64,000 nucleotides of DNA from Chromatiales bacterium. Its GTDB lineage: Bacteria; Pseudomonadota; Gammaproteobacteria; Steroidobacterales; GCA-2729495. How positions within the stretch are numbered: position 1 is the stretch's first letter; the number at the start of each line of letters is the position of its first letter. The position numbers and the translations under genes are program-made. Positions 35,972-42,966 of this stretch are shown here, piece after piece. Under the pieces are notes generated by a model. That model was not told the origin of the DNA. It saw only the letters and a list, made by a program, of their open reading frames with translations, and searched no databases. The DNA is taken from assembly GCA_016789885.1 (NCBI GenBank), contig JAEUPZ010000033.1:124001-188000 (forward strand), in the 5' to 3' direction.

Positions 35972-36430
35972 TCAGGAGCCGAAGTAGGTCTTGAGCCGCG
36001 CGACCAGCCGGCGCTGGTCAGCCGCGGACCGGGTGGCCACGAAAATCGTGTCGTCGCCGGCGATCGTGCCGACGACCTCGGCCCAGCCGGCGCGGTCCAC
36101 CGACAGGCCAACCTTGCCGGCCGCGCCCTCGACGGTCTTCACGACCGTGACGTTGGGCCCTGCCGTGTGCACGGCGAGCACGAACTCGGCCACCAGCTCG
36201 AGGTCGCGGTTGGCCTCGGGCGGCGCTTCGTCGCTGACCGGGCGGTACTCCTCGCCCAGCTTCGCGATGCCGAGCTGCCGCAGGTCGCGGCTGACGCTCG
36301 ACTGCGTCACCTCGAAGCCCTTCCGCCGCAGCAGCGCCACCAGCTCTTCCTGCCGGCTGACCTGCCGGCGGCGGAGGATGCTGAGGATCGCCTGCTGGCG
36401 CTGCTCGCGCTGTTCGGCCGGCAGTGGCAT
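35972..36430 (-). CDS. argR: Arginine repressor ArgR, 152 aa
   Basis: ArgR is a hexameric repressor activated by arginine. The N-terminal winged helix includes SRQEELVALLRRKGFEVTQSSVSRDL, with the typical TQSSVSRDL recognition helix. The C-terminal domain has GTIAGDDTIFV, where the GDDT segment contacts arginine. ATG 36430 is used; an in-frame GTG at 36448 would add six residues. It is first in the cluster and lies directly behind paired ARG boxes, so autoregulation is expected. Confidence 0.93.
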   Translation of the reverse strand: MPLPAEQREQRQQAILSILRRRQVSRQEELVALLRRKGFEVTQSSVSRDLRQLGIAKLGEEYRPVSDEAPPEANRDLELVAEFVLAVHTAGPNVTVVKTVEGAAGKVGLSVDRAGWAEVVGTIAGDDTIFVATRSAADQRRLVARLKTYFGS

Positions 36431-36443
36431 CGGTCCCGCTACA

Positions 36444-36478
36444 TGCACATAACTGCAAAGGGATGCGCATATTATTCA
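36444..36478. promoter_or_regulatory. Pair of ARG boxes (ArgR operator)
   Basis: Box 1 at 36444-36457 is TGCACATAACTGCA. Box 2, read on the minus strand at 36478-36464, is TGAATAATATGCGCA, with a perfect TGAATAAT half. Their centres are about 21 bp apart, the usual spacing of ARG box pairs. Box 2 overlaps the -10 element, so binding would block RNA polymerase. Confidence 0.75.
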
Positions 36479-36496
36479 GATCCGGCCCGCTGTCAA
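36469..36496 (-). promoter_or_regulatory. Consensus sigma-70 promoter of argR-arg cluster
   Basis: On the minus strand a perfect TTGACA (36496-36491), a 16-bp spacer and TAATAT (36474-36469) lie just upstream of argR. The start point would be near 36462. It is among the few close-to-consensus promoters in this GC-rich window. Confidence 0.85.
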
Positions 36497-36560
36497 GGGC
36501 GCGGGCGGCGCTGTCGCCGGCGCCGTCTTCTGCGTACGATTCGGCCCCCGTCCACGAGGG

Positions 36561-37151
36561 ATGCACATGCACGACGACCTGGAGGCCGCCGCGGCGGCCG
36601 GTGACGCCGAGGCCGCGTTCCGCCTCGGGCTCGCCCTGGACAACGGCGACGGCCGGCCGCGGGACCCGGCGGCGGCCGCGCACTGGTATGCGACCGCGGC
36701 CACCGCCGGCCACGCCGGGGCCGCGCTGCACCTCGGCCTGCTGTACGACGGCGGCGACGGCGTCGAGCGTGACGCCGCCCGGGCCGCCGGCTACTACCGG
36801 CAGGCCGCCGAGGCCGGTAACGCCGACGGCCAGGTGAACCTGGGCCTCATGTACCTGAACGGCACCGGGGTACCGAAGAACGATGGCGCGGCACTCCACT
36901 GCTTCCGCATGGCCGGCACGCAGGGCCATGCCAAGGGGCAGTTCAACGCCGGGGCGCTCCTTTATAACGGGGTCGCGGGCGAGCCCGACCTCGCCGAGGT
37001 CTACCGCTGGTGGACGCTGGCGGCACTGCAGGGCCACCCGCAGGCGCAGCAGGCCCTCGATCTCGTCACGCCGAAGCTCGACGCCGCCGCGCTCGCCCGT
37101 GCCCAGGCCGGGGTTGCCGACTGGCTCCACCGGGGGGTGGCGAGCGATTGA
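36561..37151 (+). CDS. Sel1-repeat protein, 196 aa
   Basis: This protein has about four Sel1-like repeats, each with the pattern A-x-x-x-LGLxYxxGxGVxxDxxxAxxYxxxAAxxGxAxA (for example AALHLGLLYDGGDGVERD and QVNLGLMYLNGTGVPKND). Such solenoids mediate protein contacts. There is no signal peptide, so it is cytoplasmic. It is divergent from argR, sharing the AT-rich region that contains the arginine operator. ATG 36561 and ATG 36567 are both possible starts. Confidence 0.83.
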   Translation: MHMHDDLEAAAAAGDAEAAFRLGLALDNGDGRPRDPAAAAHWYATAATAGHAGAALHLGLLYDGGDGVERDAARAAGYYRQAAEAGNADGQVNLGLMYLNGTGVPKNDGAALHCFRMAGTQGHAKGQFNAGALLYNGVAGEPDLAEVYRWWTLAALQGHPQAQQALDLVTPKLDAAALARAQAGVADWLHRGVASD

Positions 37152-37181
37152 ATCGTCGGGCGCCGGTCCGGGCATGAGCCG

Positions 37182-37229
37182 GACGGGCGAGGTGAACGCC
37201 GCACGAGGCGTTGTTCAACCGGCTGTCAG
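37182..37229 (+). repeat. Convergent-junction hairpin repeat, copy C
   Basis: The copy begins GACGGGCGAGGTGA, has the stem AACGCC-GCACGA-GGCGTT and continues GTTCAACCGGCTGTCAG. It is more diverged and slightly shorter than copies A and B, but the ends and the hairpin correspond. It occupies the gap between the convergent Sel1 and TANGO2-like genes and ends on the stop codon of the latter. Confidence 0.6.
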
Positions 37230-37999
37230 GCCTCCAGGTCGAACTCCACGGCCGTCTCGCCGTCGGGCTCGCCGTGGGCGCGGAAGCGCCGCTCGACGAA
37301 CCGGCAGCGGCCGTCCGCATCGACCACCACCACGGTCGAGGCCCGGGTGCCGTAGCGATGGCCCACGAGGAACGGCGTCGCCCGCAGTCGCCCGATGCGC
37401 TCGGCATCGGGTGTCGGTACCACCGGCTCGCGCCGGCCGAGCACGTCGAAGAGCTGCAGCGGGTCGATGGCGTCGTCGGCGAACAGCGCCTGGGCCTGGC
37501 GTTCGAGCCAGAGTGCCTTGGGCAGGGGCTCTTCCCGCGCCGAGTTGGACAGCGCCGTGATGCCTTCGGCGAACCGCCAGCGCGCGCCCGCCGGTCCCGC
37601 CGGCGCCACGAAGCCTTCGGGCCCCCGGGGCCCCGCGGCCGACCCGACCACCAGGGTAAAGCCGGCGTAGCCCGCCTCGCGTTCGCGGACCCGCTGCAGG
37701 TAGCCCTGGGCCAGCACGTCGTTGGCCGTCACCCACTCGCGGACCAGGTGGCCGCGGCTCGCGCTCCGCTCCGGCGCCGGCGGGCGGGCCGGCTGGTTCA
37801 GCACGAGCGCGTAGCGGCCGTTGCGCCGGATGCTGAGCCAGCTGCCGCCACCCACCAGGTCGCGGCCCCCGAGCACGTCGGGCGCGTCATCCCACCAGCC
37901 GGCGGGCGCAGCCGGGCGCGCGTGGTCCTCGTCGCGGTTGGCGGCGATGACCAGCGGGTAGCGCGGGTGGATGTTCCAGGCGACGAGGACGAGGCACAT
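37226..37999 (-). CDS. NRDE/TANGO2-family protein, 257 aa
   Basis: The N-terminal cysteine and NRDE motif are present: MCLVLVAWNIHPRYPLVIAANRDED. Other family blocks are GGRDLVGGGSWLSI, ALVLNQ and GITALSNS. The fold is of the Ntn-hydrolase type with Cys2 as the likely nucleophile. Bacterial and mitochondrial relatives have been linked to haem or lipid handling; the activity is unsettled. It is 42 bp from nudC in the same orientation. Confidence 0.88.
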   Translation of the reverse strand: MCLVLVAWNIHPRYPLVIAANRDEDHARPAAPAGWWDDAPDVLGGRDLVGGGSWLSIRRNGRYALVLNQPARPPAPERSASRGHLVREWVTANDVLAQGYLQRVREREAGYAGFTLVVGSAAGPRGPEGFVAPAGPAGARWRFAEGITALSNSAREEPLPKALWLERQAQALFADDAIDPLQLFDVLGRREPVVPTPDAERIGRLRATPFLVGHRYGTRASTVVVVDADGRCRFVERRFRAHGEPDGETAVEFDLEA

Positions 38000-38041
38000 G
38001 GGCGCGTAACGATAGCGTGCCGCGGGGCGCCCGGGGCGCCG

Positions 38042-39007
38042 TCAGCGGAATTCCGCCGGCGCGTCCGGCCGGCGGAACATGGCACTGTCGAGGCCCAGCG
38101 TCGCGAGGCGCGGCCCGGGAGCCTCGTCGCACCACTCGGCTATGAGCCGGAAGGCGATGGAGGCCTGCGGCGGCAGCCGCACGACGCCGGCGCGGATCTC
38201 CGCCCGGTTGCACCAGCGGGCCTCGACGAGCTCGCCGTCGTTGAAGCGCAATTCGCCGCCGGTGGCCTCGGCGTGGTAGCCGATCATCAGCGCCGCGGGA
38301 AAGGGCCAGGGCTGCGAGCCGAGGTAGCGCAGCGCGCCGACCCGCACGTTGGTCTCCTCGTGCACCTCGCGGGCCACCGCCTCCTCGAGGGTCTCGCCCG
38401 GCTCGACGAAGCCGGCCACCGTCGAAAAGCGGCCCTCGGGCCAGGTCCCCTGGCGCCCCAGCAGGCACTGGTCGCCGCGGTGGACCAGCACGATCACGGC
38501 CGGATCGAGCCGCGGGAAGCTGCGATGCGCTTCGTGGGCCGTGCAGGCCATGACGAAGCCGCCATCGCGCGCCGCCGCCGGGGCGCCGCAGGTGCTGCAG
38601 AAGCGGTGCCGCTGCTGCCAGATGACCATGGCCCGGGCGTAGGCCAGCAGTGCCGCGTCGTCGGCGCTGACCTCGGCCACGACCTCGCGCAGGCCGGCGA
38701 AGCGCCCGCCGGCAAGCCCGGCCGGCGCTTCGTCGTCGTCGAGGGCCACGGCGAACAGCGGCCGGCCGTCCCGCTGGCCCAGGAAAACGGCCGTCGCCGG
38801 CGACGGGAGCCGCGGGGCCAGCGCGGCGGCGCTGCAGGTCGCGGCCGGGCCAGGCCCCAGCCAGCACAGCGAGTCGCGGACCGGCACGAAGGCCGCCGCC
38901 GGATCGGCCAGGGCCGCGGCGAGCGCATCGGGCCGCAGCCGCAGGCCTGCCTGGCGGTCTATCCTCGAGGCTGCGAAGGTGATGGGGGGGCTGCCGGGCG
39001 CGATCAC
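38042..39007 (-). CDS. nudC: NAD+ diphosphatase / RNA decapping Nudix hydrolase NudC, 321 aa
   Basis: NudC cleaves NAD(H) and removes NAD caps from RNA. The Nudix box is GFVEPGETLEEAVAREVHEE, followed by the NudC-specific SQPWPFP motif that sets NAD specificity. The zinc site has CSTC as the first pair, but the second pair is C-T-A-H rather than CxxC, a variant ligand set. The N-terminal domain is about 140 residues. The start is GTG at 39007, overlapping the stop of the FlhC-like gene. Confidence 0.92.
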   Translation of the reverse strand: MIAPGSPPITFAASRIDRQAGLRLRPDALAAALADPAAAFVPVRDSLCWLGPGPAATCSAAALAPRLPSPATAVFLGQRDGRPLFAVALDDDEAPAGLAGGRFAGLREVVAEVSADDAALLAYARAMVIWQQRHRFCSTCGAPAAARDGGFVMACTAHEAHRSFPRLDPAVIVLVHRGDQCLLGRQGTWPEGRFSTVAGFVEPGETLEEAVAREVHEETNVRVGALRYLGSQPWPFPAALMIGYHAEATGGELRFNDGELVEARWCNRAEIRAGVVRLPPQASIAFRLIAEWCDEAPGPRLATLGLDSAMFRRPDAPAEFR

Positions 39008-39618
39008 GCCGGCAGCCTACCGGGCGCGACGCCCGCCCTCCAGCCGGCCGGGCGGGCGAGGGCCACCGGCTGGTCCTTGATCTCGCAGTAGGGACACCGC
39101 GCCAGGCTCAGGGCGTAGGCATCTTCGACGTAGGCCACCTCGCACTGCGCACAGTGGGCGAGCCGCAGCTCCCGGCGCATGACCAGCGAGCGGTAGAGGT
39201 TCCAGGACCACTCGAACGAGAACTGGGGCGCCGGGTGCAGCGCCTGGTAGGCCTCGAAGGCGGTGCACAGGTGCCCGCCGAAGTGGACGTTGGCGAGGCC
39301 GGCGTCCCGGATGAGCCGGCCCTGGGCGTCGAGCAGGGCCGCGCCGCTGCGCAGGAAGAGCCCCGCCAGCAGGCTCGCCTCGCCCTGGCGCCGGGCCGAG
39401 TTCACGAAGGGGGTGACCTGGCTCGGGGTCTTGCCCCGCCGCCGGCGGATGGCCTCTGGCCCGGGTGAAAAGTAGGTGCTGAAGATCTTGCGGATGCGGT
39501 CTTCTGAGAAGCCTGTGAGGAGCCGGATGGTGCCGGTCCGCGCCTCGTGGCGGATCAGGCGGATGGCCAGGTCGAACTTCTCCCGCTCGCTGGCGTAACG
39601 GTTGTCGGTGGCGCGCAC
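39004..39618 (-). CDS. FlhC-like transcriptional regulator, 204 aa
   Basis: It resembles FlhC, the DNA-binding partner of FlhD. A helical N-terminal half has AIRLIRHEARTGTIRLLTGFSEDRIRKIF. The C-terminal zinc site has four cysteines (C156, C159, C175, C178) in HCAQC and CPYC, as in FlhC. The start is GTG 39618, with AAGGAG 6 nt upstream; the frame runs further but through the operator array. No flagellar genes are nearby. It is divergent from a FlhD-like gene, so the two may form the usual FlhD-FlhC complex. Confidence 0.8.
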   Translation of the reverse strand: MRATDNRYASEREKFDLAIRLIRHEARTGTIRLLTGFSEDRIRKIFSTYFSPGPEAIRRRRGKTPSQVTPFVNSARRQGEASLLAGLFLRSGAALLDAQGRLIRDAGLANVHFGGHLCTAFEAYQALHPAPQFSFEWSWNLYRSLVMRRELRLAHCAQCEVAYVEDAYALSLARCPYCEIKDQPVALARPAGWRAGVAPGRLPA

Positions 39619-39640
39619 GAAAGTCTCCTTCTGTTCCACA

Positions 39641-39704
39641 TATGGTCCGAAACGCCCATATATGGCCAGAGACTGCCATATATGGTCCGATCGGACCATA
39701 TATA
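39641..39704. promoter_or_regulatory. 20-bp-periodic palindrome array between FlhC-like and FlhD-like genes
   Basis: TATGGYC occurs at 39641, 39661 and 39681, exactly 20 bp apart. Each unit ends in CCATA, so the unit junctions create CCATATATGG palindromes. Positions 39678-39703 form a perfect 26-bp palindrome centred on CGATCG. The array is strikingly AT-rich for this genome and fills the space between the two divergent genes. It is probably an operator or activator site for one of the flanking regulators. Confidence 0.85.
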
Positions 39705-39735
39705 GTTAACGCCCACCCCGACCGGGAAGCGGCAA

Positions 39736-40389
39736 ATGAGCCTCGATGTCACCGAAATGCGCCCGCCGGGCGAGCTGGCGGAGTTCAATCACGGCTTCCT
39801 GCGGCTGCTGCGGTCGGTGCCCCCGGGGCGGTCGGCCTTTGGCCTCGAGCCCGGGGTGCTGGCCCGGCTGCAGGATCTGCCGGCCACGGCCGTCGACGCC
39901 CTGGCCCGGGCGCCGGTGCTGCTGGCGGGCTTCCGCGACCTGCCCGGGGTCACCCCGCGCGGCGGGGTCGCCGAGGCGCGGCCTGCCCCGCCAGGACACG
40001 GCGGGGCGGCGCCGGCGGTGAGCGGCTGCCGGGTCTACGCCGCCGCGCTGCTGACCTGGCTCTGGCAGGTGAACCGCCAGCACCCCCTGGCCGCCGTGCT
40101 GCACATGGGGCCGGGCCCGGCGCTGCCCGACTGGCTCGGTCGCGCAGGCTATGCCGAGATCCAGCAGGCCGCGGACATCGCGCCGGGCGCCCTCGAGGCC
40201 CGCTTCTGCAGTCACTCCAGGGCCTGGCCCGACCTGGTCCGGGCCGCCAGTGCCGGCGACGCCGACCTGCTCACGGCCACGCACCTGTCGGTCGTCCAGC
40301 TGGCGCTCGTGGGGCCGGGCGCGACTCCGGACGGGGGCGCGGGCCGGCCCTCCCCGGGCGATCCCGGCCATTACAATGCGCGCCGATGA
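39736..40389 (+). CDS. FlhD-like protein with C-terminal extension, 217 aa
   Basis: Residues 12-70 fit the FlhD pattern: LAEFNHGFLRLLR, then a stretch with FGLEPGVLARLQDL and LARAPVLLAGFRDLP. This matches, by eye, FlhD's LxxxNxxFLxLxQRLxxxD, RLGxxxxxxxxL and LAxxxxLLxxFR. About 130 extra residues follow that I do not recognise, including LLTWLWQVNRQHPLAAVL. The homology is remote. It divides the operator array with the FlhC-like gene, and its stop overlaps the ABC transporter start (ATGA). Confidence 0.6.
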   Translation: MSLDVTEMRPPGELAEFNHGFLRLLRSVPPGRSAFGLEPGVLARLQDLPATAVDALARAPVLLAGFRDLPGVTPRGGVAEARPAPPGHGGAAPAVSGCRVYAAALLTWLWQVNRQHPLAAVLHMGPGPALPDWLGRAGYAEIQQAADIAPGALEARFCSHSRAWPDLVRAASAGDADLLTATHLSVVQLALVGPGATPDGGAGRPSPGDPGHYNARR

Positions 40390-41345
40390 AGGCCCTCTCC
40401 GTCCGCAACCTCACCAAGACCTATCCGAACGGCGTCCAGGCACTGCGCGGCATCGACCTCGACGTGCCGGCGGGCGACTTCTTCGCGCTGCTCGGCCCGA
40501 ACGGCGCCGGCAAGACGACGCTCATCGGCATCCTGACCTCCCTCGTGCGCAAGAGCGGGGGCGAGGTCAGCGTCTTCGGCCACGACCTCGACCGCGACCT
40601 GCGCGGGGCCAAGAACTGCATCGGCGTCGTGCCCCAGGAGATCAACCTCAACCTGTGGGACCGCTGCTTCAACATCCTGGTGAACCAGGCCGGCTTCTAC
40701 GGCCTCACCCGGGCCCGGGCGCAGGAGCGCGCCGAGCTGTGCCTGCGCCAGCTGCAGCTCTGGGAGAAGCGCGATGCCACGGCCCGCAGCCTGTCGGGCG
40801 GCATGAAGCGCCGCCTGATGATCGCCCGCGCGCTGATGCACGAGCCGCGCCTTCTGATCCTCGACGAGCCCACGGCCGGCGTCGACATCGAGATCCGCCG
40901 CTCGATGTGGCAGTTCCTGCGGGAGGTCAATGCCGCCGGCACCACCATCATCCTCACGACGCACTACCTCGAGGAGGCCGAGAACCTCTGCCGGAACGTG
41001 GCGATCATCGACCACGGCAAGGTCATCGAGTACGCGCCGATGGCGGCGGTGCTGCGCAAGCTGCAGCAGGAGACCTTCGTGCTGACGCTGGCGGAGCCTG
41101 CGGCGCAGCTGCCGTCGCTGTCCGGCTTCGAGCTGGTGCCGGTGGACGACCACACCCTCGAGGTCGAGGTGCCCAAGGGACGCACGGTCAACGAGCTCTT
41201 CGCCGGGCTCTCGACGGCGGGGCTGCGGGTGATCAGCCTGCGCAACAAGGCGAACCGCCTCGAGGAGCTCTTCGTGCGGCTCACGGAGCGCAAGCCGGCC
41301 GCAGCGCCCGACGTTGCCACCGCGCGCCGTGCCGGCGTGGCCTGA
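40386..41345 (+). CDS. ABC exporter ATP-binding protein (YadG-like), 319 aa
   Basis: This is an ABC-2 type ATPase: Walker A GPNGAGKTTL, Q-loop VVPQE, signature LSGGMKRRLMIARAL, Walker B LLILDEPTAGVD and switch histidine in TTHYLEE. The C-terminal region of about 80 residues ends in NKANRLEELFVRLT. With the following permease it forms a YadGH-type exporter of unknown substrate. ATG 40386 is translationally coupled to the FlhD-like gene. Confidence 0.92.
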   Translation: MKALSVRNLTKTYPNGVQALRGIDLDVPAGDFFALLGPNGAGKTTLIGILTSLVRKSGGEVSVFGHDLDRDLRGAKNCIGVVPQEINLNLWDRCFNILVNQAGFYGLTRARAQERAELCLRQLQLWEKRDATARSLSGGMKRRLMIARALMHEPRLLILDEPTAGVDIEIRRSMWQFLREVNAAGTTIILTTHYLEEAENLCRNVAIIDHGKVIEYAPMAAVLRKLQQETFVLTLAEPAAQLPSLSGFELVPVDDHTLEVEVPKGRTVNELFAGLSTAGLRVISLRNKANRLEELFVRLTERKPAAAPDVATARRAGVA

Positions 41346-41358
41346 GCCGGAGCGCCCC

Positions 41359-42132
41359 ATGAGCCTTCGCCAGCAGGCCGTCGCCCTCGCCACGCTCTCG
41401 CGCAAGGAGTACGACCGCGTCATCCGCATCTGGGGCCAGACGATCCTGCCGCCGGCCATCAACATGGGTCTGTACTTCCTGATCTTCGGCAACCTGATCG
41501 GCAGCCGCATCGGCACCATGGGCGGCTTCGACTACAAGCAGTACATCGCCCCCGGCCTGATCATGATGGCGGTCATCACGAACTCCTACGGCAACGTGGT
41601 GTCGTCGTTCTTCTCGGCCAAGATCAACCGCCACCTCGAGGAGATGCTGGTGGCCCCCATGGCCGACAGCGCCATCGTCCTGGGCCACATGGCCGGCGGC
41701 ATCATCCGCGGCTCCCTCGTCGGCCTCACCGTCACCGCGGTGGCGTTCCTGTTCACGCCGCTGCCCATGGTCCATCCCTTCATCACGGTGTCGGTGTTCC
41801 TGCTCTGCGCGGCGCTGTTCTCGCTGGGCGGGCTGATCAACGGCATCCTCGCGAAGAACTTCGACGACGTGTCGATCATCCCGTCCTTCGTGCTGACGCC
41901 GCTGACGTACCTCGGCGGGGTGTTCTACTCCATCACGCTGCTGCCGGACTTCGCGCAGCAGCTGTCGCGGCTGAACCCGATCCTCTACATCGTCAACGCG
42001 TTCCGGTACGGCATGCTCGGCGTGTCGGACATCGACATCGGCGTCGCCTATGCCGTGATGCTGGGGGCCATCGCCGTGCTCTTCGGCACCTGCCTCGTAC
42101 TCATCCGCCTCGGCGTGCGGATCCGCGAGTAG
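41359..42132 (+). CDS. ABC-2 type permease (YadH-like), 257 aa
   Basis: Six membrane helices of the ABC2_membrane fold are predicted. YadH hallmarks include TILPPAINMGLYFLIFGNLIG near the N-terminus, the KINRHLEEMLVAPM coupling segment and PLTYLGGVFYSITLLPDF. It starts 13 bp after the ATPase gene. The substrate is unknown; export of a lipid or small molecule is typical of the class. Confidence 0.9.
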   Translation: MSLRQQAVALATLSRKEYDRVIRIWGQTILPPAINMGLYFLIFGNLIGSRIGTMGGFDYKQYIAPGLIMMAVITNSYGNVVSSFFSAKINRHLEEMLVAPMADSAIVLGHMAGGIIRGSLVGLTVTAVAFLFTPLPMVHPFITVSVFLLCAALFSLGGLINGILAKNFDDVSIIPSFVLTPLTYLGGVFYSITLLPDFAQQLSRLNPILYIVNAFRYGMLGVSDIDIGVAYAVMLGAIAVLFGTCLVLIRLGVRIRE

Positions 42133-42158
42133 CCGGCCGGCGGCACGGGTCCGGGGGA

Positions 42159-42821
42159 ATGTGCGGCCGCTTCGCCTTCTACGCGCCCCGCGAGGCCGTC
42201 CGCGCGACCTTCGGCGTCGACCTGCCCGGCGACTGGCAGCCCCGCTACAACGTGGCCCCCTCCCAGCCGGTCCCGGTCATCCGCGCGCCCGCGGCTGGGC
42301 CTGAGGGCGCCTGGCTGCGCTGGGGGCTGATCCCGTCCTGGGCGCGGGATCCCGCCATCGGCCACCGGCTGATCAACGCCCGCGTCGAGACCCTCGCCTC
42401 GAAGCCTGCCTTCCGCGGCGCCTTCCGGCACCGCCGCTGCGTGGTGGTGGCGAGCGGCTTCTACGAGTGGCAGGCGGGTCCTGCCGGCAAGGTGCCGCAC
42501 TTCATCAGTGCCGATGACGGGTCACTGCTGGCCTTCGCCGGGCTCTGGGAGTCGTGGCAGGGCCCGGAGGGCGCCGTCGGGACCTGCACCATCATCACGA
42601 CGCCGGCCGTGCCCGGGATCGCGGCGGTCCACGAGCGGATACCGCTGCTGGTGACGCCGGCGAGCCTGGGCGTGTGGCTCTCGGGAGCGGCCGCCGCGGC
42701 CCTCGAGGCGGTGCTCGCATCGCCGCCGCCAGGGCTCCGCCACTGGCCCGTCAGCCGCGCGGTGAACAACCCGGCCGTCGACGAGCCTCGCCTCGTGGAG
42801 CCTGCCGCCGGCGCGGGCTAG
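42159..42821 (+). CDS. yedK: SRAP/HMCES-family abasic-site protein YedK, 220 aa
   Basis: SRAP proteins crosslink to abasic sites in single-stranded DNA through Cys2 and so shield them. MCGRF opens the sequence. RYNVAPSQ, NARVETLASKPAFRGAFRHRRCVVVASGFYEW and HERIPLL supply the catalytic Asn, Glu and His. Length is normal. It is 26 bp after the permease gene, though probably an independent function. The region 42822-42966 contains repeat copy D and no gene. Confidence 0.93.
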   Translation: MCGRFAFYAPREAVRATFGVDLPGDWQPRYNVAPSQPVPVIRAPAAGPEGAWLRWGLIPSWARDPAIGHRLINARVETLASKPAFRGAFRHRRCVVVASGFYEWQAGPAGKVPHFISADDGSLLAFAGLWESWQGPEGAVGTCTIITTPAVPGIAAVHERIPLLVTPASLGVWLSGAAAAALEAVLASPPPGLRHWPVSRAVNNPAVDEPRLVEPAAGAG

Positions 42822-42911
42822 CAGCCTGATGGCGGGCCACGGATCGCGCGGCCGATGAAGCGACTACGCCAGCGGCCGGTTCGTCGATGGCCGCCACCGC
42901 CATGTACCGGC

Positions 42912-42960
42912 CTGGCGACTTGAAGCACTAACGGCGGCGCTGGCGTTCAACACCCTGCTG
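42912..42960 (+). repeat. Convergent-junction hairpin repeat, copy D
   Basis: CTGGCGACTTGAAGCACTAA resembles the left part of copies A and B, followed by the imperfect stem AACGGC-GGCGCT-GGCGTT and TTCAACA. It is diverged but has the same order of parts. It lies between the convergent yedK and DAK2-DegV genes. Confidence 0.55.
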
Positions 42961-42966
42961 GCCCGC

